From NCBI GenBank assembly GCA_946061315.1, contig CAMGRB010000002.1:1-17751 (forward strand): a DNA stretch of 17,751 nucleotides, read 5' to 3'. Below the pieces are notes generated by a model. The model had not been told where the DNA came from. It was given only the letters and a program-made list of their open reading frames with translations, and did no database searches. The position numbers were made by a program, and so were the translations under genes. Origin of the DNA: an uncultured Clostridia bacterium (GTDB lineage: Bacteria; Bacillota; Clostridia; Oscillospirales; CAG-272). Shown here piece after piece: positions 1 to 9,780 of this stretch (the first letter of the stretch is position 1; every line of letters starts with the position of its first letter).

Positions 1-1
1 T

Positions 2-2390
<2,389 letters not shown>

Positions 2391-2404
2391 AGGAGAAAAT
2401 CTTT

Positions 2405-2662
2405 ATGAGGGAGTTTGAATATACCGTAAAGGATGAGCTTGGAATACACGCAAGACCTGCGGGGCTTCTTGTAAAAGCCGCAAAAGCGACAAATTGCCGC
2501 ATAAGTGTCGTAAAAGGCGACAAATCGGCTGACGCAACGAGGCTTTTTGCCGTTATGGGACTTGGAATAAAACAGGGCGACACGGTGAGGGTCACTTGCG
2601 AGGGAGAGAGCGAGGACGAGGCTCTGTTACAGATGAAATCGTTCTTTGAGAATAATTTATAA
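2405..2662 (+). CDS. ptsH: Phosphocarrier protein HPr
   Basis: An 85-residue HPr that passes phosphate from enzyme I to IIA domains. The GIHARPAG motif places catalytic His15 at the standard position, and length is normal. The ATG at 2405 is preferred over upstream in-frame starts because AAGGAG lies just before it (about 2390-2395), the upstream ones fall inside the GH1 gene, and HPr then begins at the usual distance from His15. An oddity is position 46: the conserved regulatory serine (as in the LKS-IMGVMSLG motif of other Firmicutes) is Arg, codon AGG at 2540-2542, in the stretch SADATRLFAVMGLG. Such an HPr should not be phosphorylated at that site by HPr kinase, so it should not signal through CcpA in the usual way (inference). 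It is encoded between the GH1 gene and ptsI in one operon. Confidence 0.96.
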   Translation: MREFEYTVKDELGIHARPAGLLVKAAKATNCRISVVKGDKSADATRLFAVMGLGIKQGDTVRVTCEGESEDEALLQMKSFFENNL

Positions 2663-2676
2663 CCGCGGAGGGTTTT

Positions 2677-4335
2677 ATGACGGTATTGCACGGAAAAGGC
2701 GCGTCGGGCGGAATTGCGATAGGTGTAGTAAAGATACAATTCGGTAACGAAACGTGTATAAAACGCGCTCATATAGAAAATGCCGAGGCGGAAATTGAGA
2801 GATTTCGCTTGGCAAAGGAGCGCTCGCTTACCGAGCTTAAAGAACTGTATGAAAAGGCGCTCGGCGAGGTCGGTGAGGCAAACGCGCGTATTTTTGAAAT
2901 TCACCAGATGATGACCGATGACGAGGACTACACGGAAGCGATTGAAAATCTCATTTTATCGCAACAGGTCAATGCGGAATACGCGGTTGGGGTCACCTCG
3001 GACAATTTTGCCGAGATGTTTTCCTCAATGGACGACGATTATATGAAGGAGCGCGCCGCCGACGTTTGCGATATATCGTCAAGGCTTATAAAAAATCTCT
3101 CGGGGAGTGTCGCTAAAGCTTCTCTTTTGCCCGAAAATGCAATTATTTTTGCAAAGGATCTTACCCCGTCCGAAACAGTTCAGTTGGACAAAGACAAAAT
3201 TATTGGTTTTTGTACGCAACAAGGCTCCAAAAACTCGCACACCTCTATTCTTGCAAGGACTATGGGCGTGCCCGCCGTATGCGCTACCGAAACGGAGCTT
3301 CCACCCGAATTTGACGGTGCGGAGGCTATAATAGACGGCTCCTTTGGTACTGTGTATATAAACCCCACGCCCGATATAAGAGAAAAAATGATTGTCAGGC
3401 AAAACGAGGAGATAAGAAGAAAAGAGCTTTTGCAAAATCTCAAGGGCAAGGAAAATATAACGCAAAACGGGCAAAAGATAAATCTTTATGCAAATATCGG
3501 CGGCCCCTCGGATCTTGGCGAGGTGCTTGCAAACGACGCAGGCGGCATAGGTCTTTTCAGGAGCGAATTTCTCTATCTTGAAAGCGACGATTATCCCGGC
3601 GAGGAAGCGCAATTTCAATGCTATAAAAAGGTGCTTGAGTGTATGCACGGCAAAAAAGTCATAGTGCGAACGCTTGACATAGGTGCGGACAAGCAAATAG
3701 ATTATTTTCATCTTGACAATGAGGAAAACCCCGCGCTCGGCTATCGTGCAATACGCATTTGTCTGACGCGCACGGATATTTTCAAAACACAGCTACGCGC
3801 GCTTTACCGTGCCTCCGTTTACGGCAACCTCGGCATTATGTTCCCCATGATTATATCCGAGGAAGAAATTTCAGAGATAAAGGAGATAATATTGCAGGTA
3901 AAATCCGAGCTTGCAAACGCGGGTATTCCTTTTAATCCCGACACGGAGATAGGAATTATGATAGAAACCCCCGCTTCTGTTATGATAAGCGATATTTTAG
4001 CCAAAGAGGTCGATTTTTTCAGTATAGGTACAAATGACTTGACGCAATATACACTTGCGGCAGACAGGCAAAACCCGAAGCTTGACGCTTTTTGTGACCC
4101 TCATCACAAGGCGATTTTGAGAATGATAAAAATTGCGGTTGACAACGCCCACAAAAACGGGGCTTGGGTGGGCATATGCGGTGAGCTTGCAGCGGACACT
4201 TCCCTTACCGAGCTTTTTCTTGCAATGGGAGTTGACGAGTTATCGGTTTCCCCTGCTTCAATTTTGCCCCTGCGTGAAAAAATTCGCCACACGTCCGTAA
4301 AAGACAGGCGAGAAATCATAAACAAATTCTTATGA
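2677..4335 (+). CDS. ptsI: PTS enzyme I (PEP-protein phosphotransferase)
   Basis: A 552-residue enzyme I, slightly shorter than the usual 570 or so. It autophosphorylates from phosphoenolpyruvate and hands the phosphate to HPr His15. The N-terminal swivel domain has GSKNSHTSILARTMGVPAV with active-site His188. The C-terminal PEP-binding barrel has GIGLFRSEFLY, GIMIETPASVM, SIGTNDLTQYTLAADR and the catalytic-cysteine motif GICGELA (Cys501). All key residues seem intact. The start follows a clear GGAGG (about 2667-2671) and lies 14 bases after ptsH. It is the last gene of the operon, before a strong hairpin at 4347-4406. The operon therefore holds the whole phosphorelay from PEP to sugar. Whether another ptsHI pair exists elsewhere in the genome cannot be seen. 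Confidence 0.97.
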   Translation: MTVLHGKGASGGIAIGVVKIQFGNETCIKRAHIENAEAEIERFRLAKERSLTELKELYEKALGEVGEANARIFEIHQMMTDDEDYTEAIENLILSQQVNAEYAVGVTSDNFAEMFSSMDDDYMKERAADVCDISSRLIKNLSGSVAKASLLPENAIIFAKDLTPSETVQLDKDKIIGFCTQQGSKNSHTSILARTMGVPAVCATETELPPEFDGAEAIIDGSFGTVYINPTPDIREKMIVRQNEEIRRKELLQNLKGKENITQNGQKINLYANIGGPSDLGEVLANDAGGIGLFRSEFLYLESDDYPGEEAQFQCYKKVLECMHGKKVIVRTLDIGADKQIDYFHLDNEENPALGYRAIRICLTRTDIFKTQLRALYRASVYGNLGIMFPMIISEEEISEIKEIILQVKSELANAGIPFNPDTEIGIMIETPASVMISDILAKEVDFFSIGTNDLTQYTLAADRQNPKLDAFCDPHHKAILRMIKIAVDNAHKNGAWVGICGELAADTSLTELFLAMGVDELSVSPASILPLREKIRHTSVKDRREIINKFL

Positions 4336-4346
4336 TTTTTGTAGAC

Positions 4347-4406
4347 AAAAACCGTCCTTACAGTAAGTTCCGAAAACAAATTTCGGACACGTATAGGACG
4401 GTTTTT
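4347..4406. terminator. Bidirectional terminator between ptsI and ung
   Basis: AAAAACCGTCCT (4347-4358) pairs perfectly with AGGACGGTTTTT (4395-4406). A second, inner stem is formed by TCCGAAA (4369-4375) and TTTCGGA (4381-4387). The outer stem is flanked by A5 and T5, so it can end transcripts from both convergent genes. Confidence 0.85.
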
Positions 4407-4408
4407 CA

Positions 4409-5083
4409 TTATTCGTTTATGCTGTTCCAGTTTATAGGCTCAACGCCTTTTGAAATTAAGAAATTATTCGTTCTTGAAAACGGCTTTGAGCCGAAAAAGC
4501 CGTTATAGGCGGAGAGTGGCGAGGGGTGGGCAGACTCTATTATCATATGATTTTTATTGGTTACGTACTGCTTCTTCGCTCTTGCGTTTGCTCCCCAGAG
4601 GATAAATACTATCGGGTTATCGGACTTATCAAGCGCTTTTATTACGTCGTCGGTAAAGATGCTCCACCCTATGTCACGGTGACTGTTTGCCATGCCCTCT
4701 CTTACCGTGAGCGTGGCATTCAGAAGAAGCACGCCCTGCTTTGCCCACGAGGTAAGGTCGCCGTGCTCCGGTATTTTAACTCCCAAATCGTCGTTTAGCT
4801 CCTTGTATATATTGACAAGCGACGGCGGTATTTTAACACCCTTACAAACCGAAAAAGAAAGCCCGTGTGCCTGCCCCTTTTCGTGATACGGGTCCTGCCC
4901 GAGAATAACTGCCTTTACTTTTTCGTAAGGAGTGTATTTCAGAGCGTTGAAAATATCGTTCATCGGCGGATATACTGTTCTTGTGAAATATTCCTCTTTA
5001 AGCGTTTCCCTTATCTTTAAGTAGTACGGCTTTTCAAACTCTCCCGCGAGCACCGTATCCCAATCGTTGCCGAGATGTACCAT
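4409..5083 (-). CDS. ung: Uracil-DNA glycosylase, family 1
   Basis: A complete 224-residue family 1 uracil-DNA glycosylase. It removes uracil from DNA as the first step of base excision repair in the cytoplasm. The water-activating motif GQDPYH (62-67, catalytic Asp64), the LLLNATLTV segment (about 119-127) and the DNA-intercalation motif HPSPLS (186-191, His186) are all present, and length is normal. The ATG at 5083 is supported by AAAGGAGA about 8 bases upstream on the minus strand and by a sigma-A-type promoter at 5114-5142. It is a single gene. It converges on ptsI across a shared terminator and diverges from the ThuA-family gene. It is a housekeeping gene with no evident link to its neighbours. 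Confidence 0.98.
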   Translation of the reverse strand: MVHLGNDWDTVLAGEFEKPYYLKIRETLKEEYFTRTVYPPMNDIFNALKYTPYEKVKAVILGQDPYHEKGQAHGLSFSVCKGVKIPPSLVNIYKELNDDLGVKIPEHGDLTSWAKQGVLLLNATLTVREGMANSHRDIGWSIFTDDVIKALDKSDNPIVFILWGANARAKKQYVTNKNHMIIESAHPSPLSAYNGFFGSKPFSRTNNFLISKGVEPINWNSINE

Positions 5084-5113
5084 AGTTTTATCTCCTTTGT
5101 CCTTTATGATTAA

Positions 5114-5142
5114 ATACTATCATTTATATCGTATTTTGTCAA
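5114..5142 (-). promoter_or_regulatory. Promoter of ung
   Basis: On the minus strand, TTGACA (5137-5142) and TAGTAT (5114-5119) are separated by 17 bases. TGA precedes the -10 directly, giving an extended -10. Predicted start is near 5107, about 24 bases before the ATG. Confidence 0.75.
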
Positions 5143-5160
5143 TATTTTTCCGTTTTTTGC

Positions 5161-5189
5161 TTGACTTACGCGGGCGCATATGATACAAT
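5161..5189 (+). promoter_or_regulatory. Promoter of the ThuA-family/coaW pair
   Basis: TTGACT (5161-5166), a 17-base spacer, then TACAAT (5184-5189) preceded by TGA (extended -10). Predicted start is near 5196, leaving a leader of about 40 bases. A TTG that opens the same reading frame at 5161 is the -35 box itself, so it cannot be the translation start. The -35 boxes of this promoter and the ung promoter are only 18 bases apart, back to back. Confidence 0.8.
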
Positions 5190-5235
5190 TTTATCGGCAA
5201 CGAGGTTGCTAATCATATATACGAGGTTTTTTAAC

Positions 5236-5958
5236 ATGATAAGAGTAACTGTATGGAACGAATACTGGCACGAAAAAAGCGAGGAGAAAATTGCAAAGGT
5301 TTATCCGAAGGGTATTCACGGTGCAATAGCGGATTTCCTCGGTAAAAATGAAGATATAACGGTAAGAACGGCTACGCTTGATGACGAAAACTGCGGCATC
5401 ACCGACGAGCTCCTTGAAAATACGGACGTTATGATCTGGTGGGGTCATCTGAAGCACGGCGACGTTCCCGATGAAATAGCAATAAAGGTAAAGGAAGCGG
5501 TGCTTCGCGGTATGGGCATAATATTCCTCCATTCCGCACACCATTCAAAGCCCTTTAAGCTCCTTATGGGCACTACCTGCAATCTCGGTTGGAGAGAGAG
5601 CGACGATAAAGAGCGCCTTTGGATTCTCGACCACAATCACCCGATTATGAAGGGCATTGAGGGCAGATATTTCGAGCTTGAGGCAGAGGAAACGTACACG
5701 GAGCCTTTCGGTATTCCCGACCCCGACAAGCTCCTGCTTATAGGCTGGTACAACGGCGGCGAGGTATTCCGTTCGGGCTGCTGCTATCACAGAGAAAACG
5801 GAAAGATATTCTACTTTCAGCCCGGTCACGAGTCTTATCCGACGTTCTACAACGAAAACGTACAGAAGATAATAACCAACGCGGTAAGATGGGCTTGCCC
5901 AGACTACAGAATTGACAAGCTTGAATGTCCGTGGGTTGCAAGAATAGAGGAAAAATAA
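5236..5958 (+). CDS. ThuA-family protein (trehalose-utilization-like)
   Basis: A 240-residue protein of the ThuA family (PF06283), which has a class I glutamine-amidotransferase-like alpha/beta fold. Founding members act in catabolism of trehalose-type disaccharides in rhizobia. The biochemical role of the bacterial family at large is not settled. Conserved blocks visible are IWWGHLKHG (67-75), FLHSAHHSKPFKLLMGT (97-113), EVFRSGCC (176-183) and FYFQPGHESYPTFYN (192-206). There is no signal peptide, so it is cytoplasmic. The ATG at 5236 is used because it follows GAGG (5223-5226) by 9 bases and lies downstream of the promoter. No other sugar gene sits in its transcript; a pantothenate kinase gene follows 48 bases later. 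The family is clear but the substrate is unknown. Confidence 0.88.
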   Translation: MIRVTVWNEYWHEKSEEKIAKVYPKGIHGAIADFLGKNEDITVRTATLDDENCGITDELLENTDVMIWWGHLKHGDVPDEIAIKVKEAVLRGMGIIFLHSAHHSKPFKLLMGTTCNLGWRESDDKERLWILDHNHPIMKGIEGRYFELEAEETYTEPFGIPDPDKLLLIGWYNGGEVFRSGCCYHRENGKIFYFQPGHESYPTFYNENVQKIITNAVRWACPDYRIDKLECPWVARIEEK

Positions 5959-6006
5959 ACAAGTCGGGCAAAAGAAGTTACGCACTTTTTGCGGAAAGGA
6001 GTATTT

Positions 6007-6825
6007 ATGGGAGTTGTTATAGGTATTGACGTGGGAGGAAGCACGACGAAAATTGTCGGCTTCGACGGTAATATGAATTTGATGGCGCCTATGTTCGTAA
6101 CGGCAGATGACCCCATAACCTCGATATACGGCGCATTCGGAAAATTTTCCGACGAGAACAGCCTCGGTCTTGACGATATAAGCAAGGTAATGATAACGGG
6201 CGTCGGCTCGTCCTACGTTACGAAGCCGATTTACAATCTTGACTGCTCCGTTATCCCCGAATTTCGTTGCATAGGTCTTGGAGGACTTTATCTGTCGGGG
6301 CTTGACGATGCCATTGTGGTAAGTATGGGCACGGGTACTGCTCTTGTCCACGCAAAAAAAGGCGAGGAGCCTGTGTATCTAGGTGGCACGGGTGTCGGCG
6401 GAGGCACTATAATGGGGCTTTCCAAAAAACTGCTCGGTCTTAACAACATAGCGCACATTGACGAGATAGCAAAGGGCGGCAACATAAACAACGTTGACCT
6501 TAAAATATCCGATATTTCAAAAAAGGATATCGGTCTGTCGGCTCAAATGACGGCTTCCAACTTCGGCAACGTAAGCGATATTGCGACAAAGGGCGATTTT
6601 GCGCTCGGACTTGTCAATATGGTTTTTGAAACGATAGGTATGGTGTCCGTTTTTGCCGCGCGCCCCTTTAACTTAAAGGACGTTGTCTTAACGGGCAACT
6701 TAACGCAGATGTCGCAGGCAAAGATCGTTTTCGACACGCTCAATAAGATGTTCGATATGAACTTTATCATTCCCGAAAACGCGCAGTTTGCAACAGGTAT
6801 CGGCGCCGCACTTTCTTCTTTCTGA
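6007..6825 (+). CDS. coaW: Type II pantothenate kinase
   Basis: A 272-residue kinase of the eukaryote-like/type II pantothenate kinase family (Fumble, PF03630). It phosphorylates pantothenate with ATP, the first step of coenzyme A synthesis. The phosphate-1 motif GIDVGGSTTKIVGFD is at 6-20. The catalytic-Glu region SVIPEFRCIGLGG is at 81-93 (Glu85 by analogy with S. aureus CoaW). The adenosine-side motifs VSMGTGTA (105-112) and GGTGVGGGT (126-134) and a C-terminal ATGIGAALSSF complete the ASKHA fold. The ATG at 6007 is preferred over an upstream in-frame TTG because GGAAAGGAG ends 5 bases before it. It is co-transcribed with the ThuA-family gene and followed by a perfect terminator. Type II enzymes are typically poorly inhibited by CoA (family knowledge). 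An N-acetylglucosamine-kinase-like ASKHA enzyme is a less likely alternative. Confidence 0.87.
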   Translation: MGVVIGIDVGGSTTKIVGFDGNMNLMAPMFVTADDPITSIYGAFGKFSDENSLGLDDISKVMITGVGSSYVTKPIYNLDCSVIPEFRCIGLGGLYLSGLDDAIVVSMGTGTALVHAKKGEEPVYLGGTGVGGGTIMGLSKKLLGLNNIAHIDEIAKGGNINNVDLKISDISKKDIGLSAQMTASNFGNVSDIATKGDFALGLVNMVFETIGMVSVFAARPFNLKDVVLTGNLTQMSQAKIVFDTLNKMFDMNFIIPENAQFATGIGAALSSF

Positions 6826-6837
6826 AAAACAAAAATC

Positions 6838-6875
6838 AAAAGCCTCGGATAACCGAACGTTATCCGAGGCTTTTT
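6838..6875. terminator. Terminator after coaW
   Basis: A 16-bp perfect stem: AAAAGCCTCGGATAAC (6838-6853) pairs with GTTATCCGAGGCTTTT (6859-6874) around a 5-base loop. A T-run on + and an A-run at the other side let it serve both coaW and the convergent gene ending at 6909. Confidence 0.9.
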
Positions 6876-6908
6876 AACGTTGAATTTTCTTAAAATGAGA
6901 TTAACTGT

Positions 6909-9470
6909 TCAGGCAAGTTCTTCTTCCTTTGTTCCGGAGGAGGCGGGTTCAAGAACCGTTCCGTTAGTCAGATACACAACCTGCTTAAGCGTCATTACTC
7001 CGAGCGTGTCTGCTCCGTTTGCCTTTACGCCCGAGGTATAATACGTTCCGTCCGTGTCGCCGACGCTTTGCACAAACGTAATATTGTTGCTCTCGTCTAT
7101 TACGTAGGCGCATATCACAATTTTAAGGTCAAGGTGATTTGCAAGAGTGGGGTCAAAGCCTGTAAGCGAGAAGCCGAAGCGTGTAAAGGTCCTGTCGCTT
7201 ATTTCTATCTGTATGGATTTATCATTAGCGATAATTCCGTCACTAAAAGTAAGATCGGTAATATCGCTCACATTGGAAACTATTAAACCGAATTTTATTG
7301 CTCCGTTTAAGCTCTCATATGCGCTTAACGCTTCAAGGTCGATGGTGTATCCGCCGTAAATTGCGGTATTGGTATTCTTTACGGAATAGCCGAGAGTGCC
7401 GAATATAGCGGGCGCACTACCCTCTGCCATAGCACCACATCTTGAGCAGACGAAGGATTTTGTTCCCTCCTTGTCAAAGCCCGAGGAATATTTTACAGAC
7501 AACGGTGCTACCCCGTCTATATTGTGACTGGCGGGAACGAATATCTTGAACGAATTCTTTTCTTCATCCGAACCGCTGAGCTTCATACTCGAATTAGGAC
7601 CTTTATTCTGGTCGTGTGTATTAAATGACAAATTGAATGCACGGTACGTAAAACTACCCCACCAAGCATCATCAACCGTCACGTATTCTTTTTCAATTTC
7701 CGGTTTTGGACGCGGGACATTGTCCTTGGCTTCTTCTCCAGCCCATCCTTCCGGACGGTACATATAAGTCTCGATGTTAACCCAGATGACGGAGCCGTTC
7801 GGTATATCTGACTTTGTAAAGCGTATTCCCGACGACATAAATGCCTCGACGGGACTATATCCGGTCTGCAACGTTTTACCGCTGTCCGAATTCCAGAAAT
7901 ATTTATACACAGGCTGCCAATCAAGGACAACGTAATCCCCTGCGTAAGCGTCACCCAAGTATGCCTTTAACTGCTCCTTTTCCTCATCGGTAAGCTCACG
8001 GAAGCTTGAAGTAGGCTCGGTCGGGTCTTCGGGATCAGTCGGAGTATCGGGATCGGTCGGAGTGTCAAGCGGTGTATATGCATCCTCTGCCAGCGAAGCC
8101 ATAACGGACTCCTTTACCAAAGCGGAATCCACGGTATAGGAGCTTGGCGTCCACGTTACCGAGTTGAGTACCTTTTGCCAATTTGCGTTTTCGAAGAAAT
8201 GCTCCTCAATATAAGCAAGCCACGTGAGTGCGGCGGTATATCTTCCGTTGCCGTAGTTCAGGTGATAGCCGTCCCTTGTAAGAGTATCGCCGAGGGTTGT
8301 TGCACGGAGCTTCTGAATTGCAATACCCGACGGAATTACGCCGTCAACCTTTGCGCTCACCGTATCCTGAACGGTTGAAAGAATGGCGTTGTACATAGTT
8401 ACCTGACTGTTGCCGTAGTAAGCAAAGCCCGAATGGGTAGAATCGCTTTGATAAGCCCACGTCATATGCCAATAAATCTTGGCGTTTGGCTTATTTTCTC
8501 TTATATACGATAAAATATTGTCAAGGTTGCCGTAAGTAGAGGGGTTACCGCTGGATTGGCTAACCTGCTGAACGGTTACTATGTCCCAATCCTGTTCGGC
8601 AAGTGCGGCGGAAACGCTTGACGTAGTACTGCTCCAACTGCCGCTCGTATTCTTGTAGTACGTGTAAGCCGCTTTGTCCTGGCTTATATTCGACCAATGC
8701 GTATCAAGCGAGCAACCGCCTATATAGAGGTTGCCGAGAGTTATGTCGGTATAGCCCGCACTTGCCATTATGTCCCAAAGATATTGCATAGCGTCAACGC
8801 TGAAGCTGTTGCCGACTGCAAGGATCTTTATTGATTTGGGCTCTGACGGATCGACAGGATCGGGGTCCGATATCTCGGAGATAGGAACGTATATACGGAA
8901 ATTGCTGTTTAATACGTCCATTTTAGTGTCTTCCGTCGCAACGACCCCTGAAGTCGTTCTTGAGAAGTTAAATGCGCGGTAAGTCCAAGTTCCCCACCAC
9001 AAGTCATCAATTACCTTAAATCCGGCTTTCACCTCATTCGGACGTGCGCTATTCTTATCCCAATTTGAGTTAAGTCCTTCCGGACGGTACTGATACCCGC
9101 TGTTTACCCACAGTATCGTGCCGTTTGGCAAAAGGTCCTTTGTGAGCCATTTTTCATTTGAAATGTACTTTTGCCCAGTGCCGTCGTTTGCGGTTTTTTG
9201 ATAAATCGTACTTCCTTTGCTATCCGTCGAATTCCAGTAAGCATAAAGCACCCAGTTGAGTTCAAGCACTCTATAGTTGGTAGGGTCATATCCCTCGCCT
9301 TTAAGACGTGCAATATCGGCACTCGTCAGGCTGGAATAAGAATAGTCCGTGCCCTCGGTTTCGGCGATCGGTCCCGGATCAAAAGCAGATATGGGCAACA
9401 CCATAGAGGTTACACATACCATAATCATTGCGACCAGGAGTAAAATTGATATTTTTGACTTTGTTTTCAT
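6909..9470 (-). CDS. Secreted modular protein with DUF4886 SGNH-like domain
   Basis: An exported 853-residue protein. Residues 1-29 are a Sec signal peptide (KTKSK, hydrophobic core, ISA). Next come an unrecognised module (about 45-200), an Asp/Pro linker, and a DUF4886 SGNH-hydrolase-like domain (213-425). A Pro-Thr-Asp linker (466-488), a second copy of the first module (488-648) and a C-terminal module (670-838) opened by C-x2-CG (675-679) follow. The SGNH domain has ILAVGNSFS (nucleophile Ser222 or nearby), GGCS (251-254) and RDGYHLNYGNGRY (399-411, Asp400/His403), suggesting an esterase or deacetylase acting on extracellular glycan. No esterase activity can be proved from sequence. The module copies share PNG-S/T-IxWVN, YRPEG and WWGxxTYRAFN. 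Start at 9470 is fixed by AAGGAGAGG just upstream. An in-frame ATG at 9530 lies upstream of the predicted transcript start. It is transcribed alone from a consensus promoter. Confidence 0.85.
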   Translation of the reverse strand: MKTKSKISILLLVAMIMVCVTSMVLPISAFDPGPIAETEGTDYSYSSLTSADIARLKGEGYDPTNYRVLELNWVLYAYWNSTDSKGSTIYQKTANDGTGQKYISNEKWLTKDLLPNGTILWVNSGYQYRPEGLNSNWDKNSARPNEVKAGFKVIDDLWWGTWTYRAFNFSRTTSGVVATEDTKMDVLNSNFRIYVPISEISDPDPVDPSEPKSIKILAVGNSFSVDAMQYLWDIMASAGYTDITLGNLYIGGCSLDTHWSNISQDKAAYTYYKNTSGSWSSTTSSVSAALAEQDWDIVTVQQVSQSSGNPSTYGNLDNILSYIRENKPNAKIYWHMTWAYQSDSTHSGFAYYGNSQVTMYNAILSTVQDTVSAKVDGVIPSGIAIQKLRATTLGDTLTRDGYHLNYGNGRYTAALTWLAYIEEHFFENANWQKVLNSVTWTPSSYTVDSALVKESVMASLAEDAYTPLDTPTDPDTPTDPEDPTEPTSSFRELTDEEKEQLKAYLGDAYAGDYVVLDWQPVYKYFWNSDSGKTLQTGYSPVEAFMSSGIRFTKSDIPNGSVIWVNIETYMYRPEGWAGEEAKDNVPRPKPEIEKEYVTVDDAWWGSFTYRAFNLSFNTHDQNKGPNSSMKLSGSDEEKNSFKIFVPASHNIDGVAPLSVKYSSGFDKEGTKSFVCSRCGAMAEGSAPAIFGTLGYSVKNTNTAIYGGYTIDLEALSAYESLNGAIKFGLIVSNVSDITDLTFSDGIIANDKSIQIEISDRTFTRFGFSLTGFDPTLANHLDLKIVICAYVIDESNNITFVQSVGDTDGTYYTSGVKANGADTLGVMTLKQVVYLTNGTVLEPASSGTKEEELA
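8010..8072 (-). repeat. Degenerate Pro-Thr-Asp linker repeat
   Basis: Inside the 853-residue protein, three near-copies of a Thr-Asp-Pro (Asp/Glu) unit (residues 467-487, beginning PLDTPTDPDTPTDPEDP) form an extended acidic linker. The DNA repeats a GGATC(G/A)GTCGG-like unit on the + strand. Such linkers separate domains in exported enzymes. Confidence 0.75.
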
Positions 9471-9501
9471 TGGTCCTCTCCTTTTTATAGCGGTTGTATA
9501 T

Positions 9502-9530
9502 ATTATAATCTCTTTTTCCTCTTTTGTCAA
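9502..9530 (-). promoter_or_regulatory. Consensus promoter of the DUF4886 gene
   Basis: On the minus strand, TTGACA (9525-9530), exactly 17 bases, then TATAAT (9502-9507): a perfect sigma-A match. Predicted start is near 9495, so only the ATG at 9470 is available to the message. A run of A/T followed by nine G (minus strand, 9550-9558) lies just upstream of the -35. Confidence 0.88.
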
Positions 9531-9604
9531 TATGCATAAAAAAACAAAGCCCCCCCCCGTTTTTTATTAAATATGCGCAAAAAATTATGAACTGTTTTTT
9601 GAAA

Positions 9605-9736
9605 GCAAAATCCCGCGAAGCCTTATAATATAGGGCTTCGCGGGATTTTATCAAAATTCTGTCCGACGGCTTTTGGGTTGACTTTTGTGCACTCCTCACA
9701 AATTGTAAAATTTCTGTGAATTTGCAATATAAACGG
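9605..9736 (-). ncRNA. Possible small RNA
   Basis: This is a hypothesis only. On the minus strand an extended -10-like TGATATAAA lies at 9737-9745 and a strong terminator hairpin at 9649-9607, so a transcript of about 125 bases would fit between them. No good -35 box is visible, and no known RNA family was recognised. The segment includes a GAGGAGTGCAC stretch whose GTG is too close to the Shine-Dalgarno-like GAGGAG to be a normal start. Confidence 0.22.
9607..9649. terminator. Long hairpin, terminator-like on both strands
   Basis: AAAATCCCGCGAAGCC (9607-9622) pairs perfectly with GGCTTCGCGGGATTTT (9634-9649), with the stem extendable through a G-T pair into the loop. T4 ends both strands. 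It lies about 100 bases beyond the GDSL gene's own terminator, so it may end a separate short transcript or act as a back-up. Confidence 0.75.
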
Positions 9737-9750
9737 TTTATATCACAAGC

Positions 9751-9780
9751 AAAAACCGACACGGAGTTGACCGTGTCGGC
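9751..9780 (-). terminator. Terminator of the GDSL hydrolase gene
   Basis: On the minus strand CCGACACGG (9771-9779) and CCGTGTCGG (9756-9764) form a 9-bp perfect stem with a 6-base loop, followed by TTTTT (9751-9755). It lies 31 bases after the stop codon of the gene ending at 9811. Confidence 0.9.

Noticed and set aside
5959..6006. Terminator between the ThuA-family gene and coaW
   Set aside because: No stem with a T-run exists in the 48 bases, so co-transcription is assumed.
5545..6351. Minus-strand open frame of 268 codons across the ThuA/coaW junction
   Set aside because: Both overlapped plus-strand genes are well-conserved families; the antisense frame shows no motif or start signal.
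9690..9714. TCACA/TGTGA inverted repeat as a CRP-type site
   Set aside because: The half-sites are in the wrong orientation and spacing for CRP (TGTGA-N6-TCACA), and Clostridia use CcpA instead.
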